NCBI RefSeq assembly: GCF_022376445.1
Contig: NW_025954962.1
Span: forward strand, 1 to 64,000
Reading direction: 5' to 3'
Source: Fomitopsis serialis
Lineage: Eukaryota > Basidiomycota > Agaricomycetes > Polyporales > Fomitopsidaceae
Length of the DNA stretch: 64,000 nt
The position numbers and the translations under genes were made by a program. Positions 37,487 through 47,399 of this stretch are shown piece after piece (the first letter of the stretch is position 1; each line of letters starts with the position of its first letter). The notes under the pieces are model-generated. The model was not told the origin of the DNA and did not search any database. It saw only the letters and a program-made list of their open reading frames with translations.

Positions 37487-37967
37487 GACTGCGAAGATGC
37501 ACGGTGTGAATTCCTGGGAGTAGTGGGTGGAAGAAAGGCGTGCGTGTGGCAGGAACATCGTCAGTAGATATATTCGAGGCAACGTCCGGGTTTGGCGACG
37601 TCATTACGCTTCGTGACGTCGCAGATGGTGAACGGTCTGGCAGGGGATGCGCTACGGACGACATCCACCTGCCAAACTCAGCCGTGCCACCGGGTGGCGG
37701 CACACGCGCACATCCGCCACTCACGCAACGATGTAACTTAACAGGTCAGTACAATCAAAGCCGCCGTTTCTTGTTGTGCACCGGCAGCCTTATCGAATTT
37801 CTGTTTCTCAACGCACGATGTAGCGGCAGAGATAGAAAACAGCTACCTGAACACCAAATGAGGCTGTTAGATCACTGATTAACGCAGCACGCACCTAGAA
37901 GGCCATTCCAGTCGAGCATACTCCTTCAGTGCAACCCACGCAGAATATCGAACAACGAACGTTATAT
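37487..37967. other. intergenic region
   Basis: Promoter side of the membrane protein and 3' side of COG8. No gene is seen. Confidence 0.4.
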
Positions 37968-39734
37968 TCAGTGTCCTTCTGCAGCATCACCATTCGACTC
38001 GGCACCCCAGTGTTCCCATCCCTCCAATGCCACACCGAGGTCTTTCCTGGGAGGTGCATCCACATCGCCCACTTTGACTCCGTACACTCCCTCCACCAGT
38101 GCTCTCCTCATGAACGGCAGAAACATCTTCACGTATACCGCTGCCGCGGCCTTGATCACCTCCGTTTCTTTTTGCTCTTCGTCCTCGACCGGCATGTACT
38201 TTGGCTCGGATGTCCATGGTCGATCCCGTGCAAGAGTCAGCAGTGTGTCCAGTCCACGTGCAAGCGATGTATCCAGAGCCTGCAACAGGTCATCGAGCAG
38301 CTCTACCGGCGCCAGCAGCCGCAAGCCATTGAGCGCAGTCAGTATCGCGTTCGTGTACGTCGCCAAGGGCGGATACGAGACAAGGATAGGCGGCGGGACA
38401 TTTGGAGGTCCGGACGAGAGGGCCTGCAGTTGCATGTCCGTCGGCAATGGAGGCGACGGAGCAGCGCTTGCTGCGACCAGAAACCTAGAAGGCCTCTTGG
38501 ACGTCGCCTTGGACCTGTACGAGCTCAAGCTCGTGCTCGGCTTCAACGCGTCGCACCATCCGTCCGCGGCCTCCTCCAGCTCGTTCTGGACGCCCATCCG
38601 CACAGCATCCACGAAGATAGGAGCGAGCAGCCCCTTGAAGTCCATGCCCACCCGCGCGAACGAGTTTGCGCAGTACGTGAGCTGCGTTAGGAGCGAAGTG
38701 AGCAGCGAAGGGTCCTGGATATGCGGGAGCGTCTCGCGCAGGAGCGCCAGGAGCCGTTGGAGATGCAAGCCCGTAAATGTCGTGAGGAGCATATGCAGCT
38801 GCGTCGGCGCCGTCCCGGACGTCGACGGGGCGCGCTCGAGGAAGATCGTCGTGTACTGCGTGACGACATCGTAAACGCCCTCCCTCCACAGGTCGACATA
38901 CCGCTTCAGATACCTTGCATACGCCTCTTTCTCGCGCTCCCTGTCGCCCTCGACGCCCTTCTTCTCGATCTCGACCGTCTTGAGGAGGCCGTCGAGGTAC
39001 ACGCCGCGGCCGGTGAGGAACGCGAGCGCAAGCTCGGGCTCGTCGAGCACGTCCATCTTGCGGAGAAATCCGACCGCGCGGAAGAGCGCGGGGAGCTTCG
39101 CCTGCTCGCTGAGCATGCGCAGGAGCTGCCCGAGCATCGCCTGCACACGCGCGTCGCACTCCGCCTTGACGCTCTGTACGAGCGCGTTGTCCGGGAAGCG
39201 CGCTGCGAGCCCTGCCGCGTGCTGCGCGAGCAGGAGCGCCTCGTTGTAGGTGTGGTTCCGCACGCAGGAGTCTAGCAACGTCGGGAGCGAGAGCACGTCG
39301 TGCAGCTTGTCGTGGTGCTCGAGGACGAGCGCGGCTTTGCGCCTGTCCTTTTGGATGGAACGTGTGTCTTCTGCGAAGGACCGCGCGGAAGACTCCAGAG
39401 AGGGGAGGGACGAGAGGAGGACATCAAGAGAGGATGAGAATGCGGAGAGGGAGGACGAGAGGGCAGACGTCGAGGAGTGGATGGAGAGGAAGGTCGGGTA
39501 GGATGTGTAGCACAGCGTTGTGAGCGCGTTAGTGAGTTGTGCAGATGAAGACGAAAGCTCAGCAGGCTGGGACGTGAGCTCTGAGAGCGGTAGAGTCGTG
39601 AGGTGCGATAGATACGCAGATGTATCTGACGAAGACAACACTGACGAGGGGAGAGTACCCGACGAAGCAAGCAGCTCTGGCAAAGTGGGTATCTCAGTGT
39701 CTTCGGGTGTGCTTGCTGCTAACGTGTCTGTCAT
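37968..39734 (-). CDS. COG8: conserved oligomeric Golgi complex subunit 8 (588 aa)
   Basis: COG8 (Dor1 family) belongs to the COG tethering complex, which captures vesicles for retrograde intra-Golgi traffic. A single intron-less frame, unusual for this window, codes for 588 residues. An S/T/L-rich N-terminal helical segment (SLPSLESSARSFAEDTRSIQKDRRKAALVLEHHDKLHDVLSLPTLLDSCVRN is split here by family pattern) leads to the Dor1 core. That core includes NEALLLAQHAAGLAARFP, QLLRMLSEQAKLPALFRAVG, FLRKMDVLDEPELALAFL and EAYARYLKRYVDLWREGVYD. The C-terminal third contains the ATYTNAILTALNGLRLLAP segment of COG8-like proteins. The start is the ATG at 39734 (MTDTLAAS). High GC gives long shadow frames on other strands. 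Confidence 0.85.
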   Translation of the reverse strand: MTDTLAASTPEDTEIPTLPELLASSGTLPSSVLSSSDTSAYLSHLTTLPLSELTSQPAELSSSSAQLTNALTTLCYTSYPTFLSIHSSTSALSSSLSAFSSSLDVLLSSLPSLESSARSFAEDTRSIQKDRRKAALVLEHHDKLHDVLSLPTLLDSCVRNHTYNEALLLAQHAAGLAARFPDNALVQSVKAECDARVQAMLGQLLRMLSEQAKLPALFRAVGFLRKMDVLDEPELALAFLTGRGVYLDGLLKTVEIEKKGVEGDREREKEAYARYLKRYVDLWREGVYDVVTQYTTIFLERAPSTSGTAPTQLHMLLTTFTGLHLQRLLALLRETLPHIQDPSLLTSLLTQLTYCANSFARVGMDFKGLLAPIFVDAVRMGVQNELEEAADGWCDALKPSTSLSSYRSKATSKRPSRFLVAASAAPSPPLPTDMQLQALSSGPPNVPPPILVSYPPLATYTNAILTALNGLRLLAPVELLDDLLQALDTSLARGLDTLLTLARDRPWTSEPKYMPVEDEEQKETEVIKAAAAVYVKMFLPFMRRALVEGVYGVKVGDVDAPPRKDLGVALEGWEHWGAESNGDAAEGH

Positions 39735-40123
39735 GGTGCTAGCTGAGTGTGTGATCAATCATAACGAGTATGGAATATTTCGTCCATAGGACGTACTGTA
39801 CATATAGGGCCTGCCTCACACCCAGGCTGCCAGGCTCAACGGTGGACGTCTGGACCGTAGCACGCGGTTCTGCTGAAGGATGGTTTATGGGCGCTTGGCA
39901 TCGGGCGCCTCGTACTCAGATAAGCGCGCAATTCATTAGAGCCCTCGATTACGATCTGCGGCCTCACACTGGCCCCAGTGGAGGAGCGTACACACCTATG
40001 CATCAGTGGCTCTGCACTGGCAATGGCCTCTTTGTTCGCCGGCCTCAGTATGTCAGTCAATGCACTCAATATCATACGAAGGCGAATGAACTGCCAGTCT
40101 GCTTTCCTGGACTAGGCCTCAGA
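39735..40123. other. intergenic region left of transposon
   Basis: COG8 promoter side. It ends with the CCTCAGA copy of the target duplication (40117-40123). No exon is recognised. Confidence 0.4.
40117..40123. repeat. target site duplication, left copy
   Basis: CCTCAGA here is repeated exactly at 42430-42436, directly outside the right inverted repeat. It can be read as 8 bp (GCCTCAGA at 40116-40123 and 42429-42436) if the outermost G belongs to the target. Confidence 0.8.
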
Positions 40124-40185
40124 CACAGTGAAAACTGGACCTGCCCGAACTAAGCTGACACCTGCCCGGAAAAGGTCTTGACAGC
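40124..40185 (+). repeat. left terminal inverted repeat
   Basis: Matches the reverse complement of 42368-42429 at about 52 of 62 positions. Uninterrupted shared blocks are CACAGTGAAAA, GGACCTGCCCGAACTAAGC, CCTGCCCGGA and CTTGACAGC. Confidence 0.85.
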
Positions 40186-40469
40186 TGCTGTCAACGACTA
40201 CACTACGGGCAGCTCTCGGTTGACTGGGGGCAGGCAATTGAAACACGGCCTTAACGCATAACCTGCCCCAACCTGCCGAGAGCAGGCGTCTTAGTCTGCG
40301 GGCAGGTCTGGGCAGCTGGGGGCAGGTCCGTAATCTGCTATAACCTGCTGTAAACTGCCGTCGATTATAATGCTACTACACTAATATACATTGCACTACT
40401 ACTACGCCTCCCGGCCTCCCGCCCGCTCGTCCTCGTCCGTTCGCCCCCATTCACTACCTGCGACACGCT

Positions 40470-41310
40470 CGTCGGCTGCGTTTGCATGCGGGGCACTGGC
40501 CCTACGCGCTCGCAGTCGGCGTGTGTTGTACACGCCCTGTCCACCGTCGCCGTCTCCTGTGTGTCGCTCGCGCGCGCGGCTCGTTCGTCGACCGCGCTTG
40601 CGTGCTGGGCATTTGCCCTGCGCGCTCGTGGTTGCCGTGCGTGCGTCGCCGCCCAGTTGTGGTCCCGCCCGGTTGTGGTCCCGCCCGGTTGTGTACACGC
40701 CCGCCCACCCGATTGTGTGCCTCCTCGGCCTCCCTTCCGCTTACCTGTGTGCGCGTTCGTCGACCGCGTCTGTGCACTGGACATTCGTCCTCCGCGCTCG
40801 CAGTTGGCGTGTGTTGCGCACGCCTCGGCCCTGTCCACGTCGCTGTCTTCCGTCTTTTGCTGATCCCCGCGCGATCCGTTCATCGGCGGTGCTTGCATGC
40901 TGGGCATTGGCCCTGCATGCTCGCGGTCGCCCTGTGCGTCGGCCCGTCCGCGCGCCGCTTGTTCGTCGGCCGTGCCTACACGCAGGGCATTGGCCCTGCG
41001 TGCTCGCCGTCGTCGTGCGCGTCGCGCTGCACGTCACCGCGTCCTGTGCTCGCTGTTAGCGAGCCCTTTCGCGTGTGGCTGGACTCACCTGGCTCTGGCC
41101 CTCGACCTCGCCCTCGACCTCGCCCTCGCCCATCCCGCCAGCCGTTCATTCGTCCCCGCCGTCCGCTCGTCGTTCACGCTTGCCGTGTATTCGTCGTCCA
41201 CACCTGTCGTGAGTTCGTCGCTGCGCCCAGGCCCGCGGTGTCTTCGTCGGCTAAATTTGCGTGCGGGGCCTTTGCCGTGGGTGCTCGCCGCGCGCGTGTG
41301 CGCCATGTTG
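40470..41310. repeat. degenerate ~55-bp GC-rich repeat array inside the transposon
   Basis: Six related copies of a unit around GGGCATTGGCCCTGCGCGCT were seen, starting near 40481, 40589, 40770, 40892, 40974 and 41258. Spacing is irregular (80-285 bp). Smaller direct copies (CCCGCCCGGTTGTG, about 40664-40693) and a CTCGACCTCGCC run (about 41100-41130) add to the low complexity. The long frames here reflect the repeats, not genes. Confidence 0.7.
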
Positions 41311-42367
41311 CTGTGCCTGAGGCCGTTCGCGAGTCGACCTGGCGGATGGAGGGGGCATGCCTCAGATTCCCTGCGAGTTTGGACGCTCGCGGGGTTGCCT
41401 CTTTTGGCAATACCCGTACGAGGGCGCATTTGGCGGACACCGGGCGTGCGGGATTGCGCCGGAGTCCCGCAGCGCCTGTTCGCATCGCCAGACCTAGAAC
41501 AGCGTACTCGAGAGCATCATGCAGCGGCGACAACGGGTCGAGCGCCAGGCTCCGCCAGCAGTTTTGCGGCGACGTGTCGTAGTTCTGTTTGACTCGGACT
41601 AGATCTGCACGCCAACCCAAGGGTCAGCAGATAGCTGACTAGTACAGGAAGGCATTGTACCCCACGGGCCGCGCGAAGTTGCCGTTCGCACAACCCGGAC
41701 TCACCCTCAGGCTCACCCTCGCTCGCCCGTGCGGCACATGCCATCGGCTGCGGCACTACAGCCCATCCACCCCGTCGCAGGTCATGATCCTACGTCTGAA
41801 AACAAAGGAGAGCTGGCGCGACACTCTTTGTAATGTACTACTCACTCACACACTCCTGGCCGCCTGCAGCCCACCCGCCCACTCGCCCTGCGTGCGTTTG
41901 ATACGATTAGAGTGATTCAAAAAGTCGGAAGGGAGTGCGTGCCTATGCACGTCGTGGAATAAGATATCGGCGGATGTTGACGTGGCGGTGTGAAGCGAAG
42001 GCCGTCTGCAGTCGGAAAGACTTGGAGTCTCTCGAGTCTGCATGGCGTCATCGGAGGTCGGGCGTGCAAGTCACGGGGTCGGGAGGTGGATGGCTCAAGG
42101 AACTGGGCGGGGCGCGGAAGGCTAACGTGGACGCGTTAACGCACAAGTGAAGAGTGTTAGCGAAGCTAAAGAGACTTACGCGTACGGCTTACGATCGAGG
42201 CGTTCATGTTAACGAGATGCGGGGTGGCATTAAAGCACTAAGGCGGACGGCCATAGCGCGTAAGCGAGCTAAGATCGTGTCTAAAGTTACAAAACGCCAT
42301 TGAGAGACGCCGATAGAACCAATGCGGCAGGTGGGGGCAGCTCGGAGCAGGTGGAACACGTCAAATG

Positions 42368-42429
42368 GCTGTCAAGGCCTGCTCCGGGCAGGCCCTGGCT
42401 TAGTTCGGGCAGGTCCGATTTTCACTGTG
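42368..42429 (-). repeat. right terminal inverted repeat
   Basis: Inverted partner of 40124-40185. Followed at once by the second CCTCAGA copy (42430-42436). Confidence 0.85.
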
Positions 42430-42436
42430 CCTCAGA

Positions 42437-42753
42437 TCTCGAGCCACTGCATAGTCGTAATACAATCGACAGAACCGTGACGCCGACCCGTTCGTCTCAT
42501 CTGGAATGGGGGCTTCTCGGCACATGCTACTTACATACCATGAATACATCGGATGTGATCACGTCGGTCAGTGAAGGCCAGCGCAGGCCGTGCCAGGGCT
42601 ATTCATACGGACAGGATGCTATCTCAGGAGTCACGATAGCAAGCTCAAACTCTGTACTTATATCAACCGTTCAGTTAGAGCTATCATCTTCCCTTAGCCC
42701 CTCCCACCTCAACTATCGTCCGCCGTCGTTACCTTCCTCGATCGCGCACCATC
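42437..42753. other. promoter region of the esterase gene
   Basis: About 320 bp between the transposon target duplication and the esterase ATG. No exon is visible, so the transposon lies close enough to affect this promoter. Confidence 0.45.
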
Positions 42754-44036
42754 ATGACAGATGCAGAAGGCGAGATCCATCAACCCATCCACCCCGATAT
42801 CCTGAAGAAGCTCGACCCCGAGTTCGCCGCCTTCCACAGCGCGAACGCCCTCCACCAGGTCCCACTCCATCTCCTCCCCTGGGACCCAGCCGTGCGCAAA
42901 GGCAATCCCGTCAACGGCGCCTCAGAGCCTCTGCCAGTTGGGAGCATCCAGGACTTCGCTCTCAGCAAGTTCAGCGTGCGCGTATTCACGCCGGAGGGAT
43001 CTGCGCCTGATGCGGGTTGGCCGGTTCTCATCTACTTCCATGGAGGCAAGACTCTAGGCAGACCTCGAAGATGCTACATCTGCTGACATGGGATGGTGTT
43101 CAGGTGGCTGGACACTGGGTAATATCAACACGGAAAATGCATTCAGCACCAACGTGTGCAAGCGTGAGCTACATCGAGAGCGTATTGTGTATTTCGATAT
43201 TGATACCCGCCCACGATGACAGGTGCGAAGGCGGTCGTGGTCTCCGTCGACTATAGACTCGCACCTGAGGACCCGTATCCCGCTGCGGTTGAAGATGCCG
43301 TCGAGGCCCTGGAGTGGGTGTACCAGAATGGTAAGGCACAGCTGAGCGTGGATACCACGAAGATTGCGGTCGGCGGTTCGTCCAGGTAGGCCTCTTGTCA
43401 AGACAACCTCGAGCGATTTGCTGAACCTAGACAGTGGTGGGAACCTGGCAGCTGTCGTCGCCCTCAAAGCGGTCCAAGCGGAGCCTCCGATCCCGGTCAT
43501 GTTCCAGCTCCTTGTAGTCCCGGTCACCGATAACACGGCCACGACGTCAGGCGTGCCGTACAAGTCCTGGGCAGAGAACGCGAACACCGTGCAGCTGACT
43601 CCAGGCAGAATGTTGTGGTTCCGCGATAACTACCTTCCGAACGAGAAGGACCGCACTGCATGGGAGAGCTCGCCCATCTTCGCGCCTGAAGAGTTGTTCA
43701 AGAAGCTGCCTAAAGCGTGGGTCGCCGTGATGGACCTAGACGTCCTGCGGGACGAGGGCATCGAGTACGCGAATAAGATGAAGGCGGCAGGAGTAGACGT
43801 CGAGGTCAAATTGTACGAGACAGCGCCGCATCCCATATTGGCGATGGATGGTGAGCCTCCTCGCATGATGTCACTGCGAGCGTGTCTGACAAGTGCTGTT
43901 GCATTCACTTAGGGTAAGCACTGGGAACGTATATTATGCAGTATCACTGACCCTTCTACGTAGTGTGTTGGAGATCGGCAGGAGATTCGTGACGGATGCG
44001 GTAAACGCGACAGCACAGGCGTTTGGCACCGCTTGA
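42754..44036 (+). CDS. alpha/beta-hydrolase, HSL-type esterase (334 aa)
   Basis: Likely a carboxylester hydrolase of the hormone-sensitive-lipase (fold-3) family. Exons 42754-43045, 43104-43163, 43223-43385, 43435-43850, 43913 (one nucleotide) and 43964-44036 give 1,005 nt. Motifs are YFHGGGWTLG (oxyanion hole HGGG, split by intron 1), VVVSVDYRLAPEDPYPAAVEDA, VGGSS-SGGNLAA (nucleophile in G-S-S-S-G), the aspartate in DLDVLRDEGIEYANKM and the histidine in APHPILAMDG. Intron 1 is GC-AG. The frame from ILAMDG to VLEIGRRF closes only if a single G at 43913, flanked by complete introns of 62 and 50 nt, is an exon; otherwise one base is missing nearby. Confidence 0.88.
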
Positions 44037-44739
44037 CCTCTCGTGCAAGGCCGATAATCGTTTGTAGGCAACGACACCTCTACTTAGAGGTCAATCAGTG
44101 CGAATTGAGGATAGTCAGGTAGCAAGAAATAATGTGATGCATCGTCCTGCGTATGATTGCATGAACCGGATTGTCTCAGCCTGATAGGGTTAAGGGGTTG
44201 CATGTGCGCGATCTACAAGAGTAGCACATTGTCAGTACCGTGGCTACATTTCACGGGGTTCAGGCCCATTGCATTGTCCCTAATCGGTGTGCGTTACTGT
44301 GAGTCGTGGAGAAAGAACGGATGCTATCACCGTTCGGAGAAGCTACTCAGAGGCAAGGCTTGCCGCGAACCGAGGCTGTAAAACCGAGTGCGAGCTTAAC
44401 CGAGGTATGTGGAAGATTGCATCCAGAAAAAGGTGCCCGTGCTCGATGGTCGGTGGTTCTGCACAAAGGGGTCGTTTTGAGAAGTGGAACAAAAGATCAC
44501 ATTGGACAAGCATAGGTGATACACCTGCCTCTGATGAGATTACCGGTTTGATGGCCCGCTGAGGGCGACCCCAGGGCGACGTAATCTGCACAGCATAGAT
44601 AGACTTTCAGAACGACGAACATAGGCCATAGAAGCAGAAACAGTCGATATACGATCGTATGTCTCGAGAACCTGTATCATAAGAGGGTGATTTAGTACTT
44701 CGCATCGGATACCGTAGTCTTGCTCTTGCGTCCGCCGAG
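44037..44739. other. convergent intergenic region
   Basis: 700 bp between the esterase and RBM39-like 3' ends. No gene recognised; several short frames overlap on both strands. Confidence 0.4.
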
Positions 44740-47102
44740 TTACATATGGGCCTGCATGATAGCATCTGAGATGAAAGCAGCGGTGATGGGCCTCCCACCG
44801 AACCAACGGCCATTGAGGCCCTGGATAGCCTTCTTAGCGGAGTCAATAGCGTCAAACTTGACATAGATCTCGCCCTATATGCCACTGGTCAGTATGCCTG
44901 CGCTGTTTATGATGTCGCGATATGCATACCTGAGAGTCTTTCTCGATCTTAATGAAGTCGACGTGGCCATACTTCGACTCGCATTCGCCCTTGACATCCT
45001 CGGCGAGATCCTTGTCCCAATCACGTTCGGTCTCCCTTCAGTGCATAATGAAAACAGTCAATCAAGTGATCTGCGGAAGAATGCACGACCTTACTCTTCG
45101 GGGTCGAACATGTTCCTCAGCAGAACAGAGCGAGATTCCATAGCCTGTGGGATATTAGGCCTCATACTGCAAAGAGCGTCGAAATTAGACATTGCGGTCA
45201 AATGAGCTCAACGAACTAACATTGGCTGAGGTAGGGCCGGGGTCTGGTCAGTTCTGGCTAATTTCTGCATCAGCGCCTGTCGCGAAGCTGCGTTCAGATT
45301 ACCACCTAAATGTAACCATGATCAGTGGGCATATTCACATTGAAAGATAAAATCATTAAGAGTATTACCGCCTGCTTCATCCAAAGAGTCTTGCTGCGTA
45401 TACTTCGTTGTCCCCTTCTCATGTACTGTATTGACGCGCAACTGAATGGACTGAGGGTTAGAACCTGGCAAGTATATTTCAACTGAAAACTTACAGTACG
45501 GCCGGCCAACTCGAAGCCTTCCATTTGCTCCAAAGCCATTCGGGCATCCTCCACACGTTTGTATCTTTGGTGGGTGTCAACCATCTGGCACTGGCTGTGA
45601 AGGACAGTGTACGTACTGGACAAAAGCATAGCCCTTGCTACGGCCTGTCATGGGATCGCGGTGTAGGTCAACGAACTCCAATTCGCCAAAAGGCTCGAAA
45701 ACCTGCTTGATATCGGACTCGGTAAGGTTGAAGTGGAGCGATCCAACGTATAGCCTATACATCGGCATCAGTAATGGAGGTAGTAGTATGCTTAAAACAC
45801 TCACTGCATGCCACCGTGAGGTGCGCTAACGCCGGGGGGAAGATTTAAATTGCTAGCAAGGTTTGTCAGCTCTGGACATGGACACAAAAAGTATCATCTT
45901 ACCTGTCTCCTGCATGAAGTCTGTTCCTCTCGGCTTCAGTATGCTGTATCTGGATAGGAAGACCCATTACGACGGTGCCACTGAGAGCGATGGCTTTGTC
46001 GACATGCTCGACTCCACGGAATTCGACGTATCCGATGCTGTGGAGATGTCAGCACGTTTGCGCGGTGAAACGAACGCAACTGACCCTTTAGACCGCCTTG
46101 AAATCCTATCTGTGACTATGCGGGAGTCCATCACAGTGCCTTCTCCCAATTTGTCCTCGAAGAAGTAACCCAAATCACGAGCCGTGAGTCGTGCGGCAAG
46201 CTGAGAGACGAATACCGACCGAGCTTCAGAGTCGTCCTCTCTCGGTTCATCGGGATTCATCATGGGATCCTCGCTAGGCATCGTGTAGATTGGGGACGGT
46301 CGCCTAGGGCGTGAATCAGTGAATTAGGTTGGAATAGAGTAACAAAACCATGATGCCTACCTTACTGGAGTGATTGCCTTGGGCTCATCCACAGGCATAG
46401 ACGGGCCTCTGCTCTTGCGACTCGGTTCGCGCTCTCTCTCCCTGTCGCGGCGGTAGCGCGGTAGGTCATCGAATTCGTCACGAGGGTCGCGTGCTCTTGG
46501 GCCCCTGTCACCGTACCTACGCTCCCGTGAACTGTCCCTACGACGGCGAGGACTGTCCGTCATGGGCGGTGGAGGCGGGGGAAGACCCGCGGACGCGGGC
46601 GGCGCGGGCAACGACGACTCCTCCAGACCCTCATCGGGTCTCTTCCTTTTGGAACGCTCGTCCCCATCCGTACCATCTTCGCCCTCATCTCGTTTTCTGC
46701 GTCTGTCTCTGTACTCTCTTTCATCTCGCTCCTTGTCGCGGTGACTGTGTCGGCTTTCTGCCCTCTCCCTGTCAGAGCGGTGACGCTCCCCGTCACGGTC
46801 TCGACGTCTGTCTCTGTCGCGCTCCCTATCATGGTCCCTGTCCCTAGGCCTCTCGTCGCGTTCCTTGTATCTGTCCCGAGAACGGTCTCTGTCGCGTCTT
46901 TCGCGACGGTCGTCGTGGTCATCGCGCCTGTCTCGCCTGTCTTTGTCTCGTGAACGAGAGCGATGAGAACGTCTTGTTCTATGCGTCTCGGTCGAGTGGT
47001 TCCGTGACCTGCAAAACTTCGTCTAGCAAGAATTAGTGATTACTGGTTGGATACTTACGACTTCGACCGTCTATCGGGGGATTTCTCCCTATCCACGTCC
47101 AT
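44740..47102 (-). CDS. RBM39/Rsd1-type splicing factor (RS domain, three RRMs)
   Basis: Nuclear U2AF-related splicing factor (CAPER-alpha/RBM39, Rsd1 in fission yeast). [15 protein letters not shown] starts a long RS/RE/RD-rich domain (to about residue 200). Next come a P-rich hinge (GLPPPPPPM), RRM1 ([43 protein letters not shown]), RRM2 ([52 protein letters not shown]) and the linker [37 protein letters not shown], which is diagnostic. The C-terminal UHM-type RRM3 is [40 protein letters not shown] and [30 protein letters not shown]. All exons join in frame through about eleven short introns. Confidence 0.93.
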
Positions 47103-47399
47103 TTTTCCGTTCGCAGATGACATACTTCGCAGTAGTGATGGTGAAGGGAATCGGGGCTTTCAGACTTCAGTGTGTAGTCGAAAGCCTCAGACGCTCGGGC
47201 GCAGGGCCAAGCTGTGGCCAAGTCACGTCGCGTCACGCCCATGTTGTCACAGCATCTATCACCATCTTCGACGGCACTCGGAGACATATATAGACATACC
47301 GTCCGTTCAAGTACGACGGGCAAACAGTACCGCGGCACTTCTCATCCTATCATACATTCGACGGTTTCTACGGGTATTCTATATGACATCTATATCTAC

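Larger units (their letters stand above)
40124..42429. mobile_element. 2.3-kb non-autonomous TIR DNA transposon, hAT-like
   Basis: The element is bounded by imperfect inverted repeats of about 62 bp beginning CACAGTGAAAA and by a 7/8-bp direct duplication of target sequence. An 8-bp duplication points to the hAT superfamily; the terminus is not a textbook hAT end, so this is tentative. The ends carry many CCTGCC/GGGCAG motifs in both orientations. The centre (about 40470-41310) is a GC-rich array of degenerate repeats that leaves long open frames on several frames of both strands. No transposase motif (DDE residues, zinc-finger BED or hAT dimerisation block) was seen, so movement would need a transposase from elsewhere. 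It sits between COG8 and the esterase gene and breaks no recognised gene. Confidence 0.8.

Noticed and set aside
38074..38874. Plus-strand frames of 250 or more codons opposite COG8
   Set aside because: The COG8 frame is longer, has family motifs and a proper start. The others are GC-rich shadows.
40391..41620. Long open frames on both strands (up to 366 codons)
   Set aside because: They overlap, repeat the same degenerate unit and lie inside a TIR element. No transposase motif is present.
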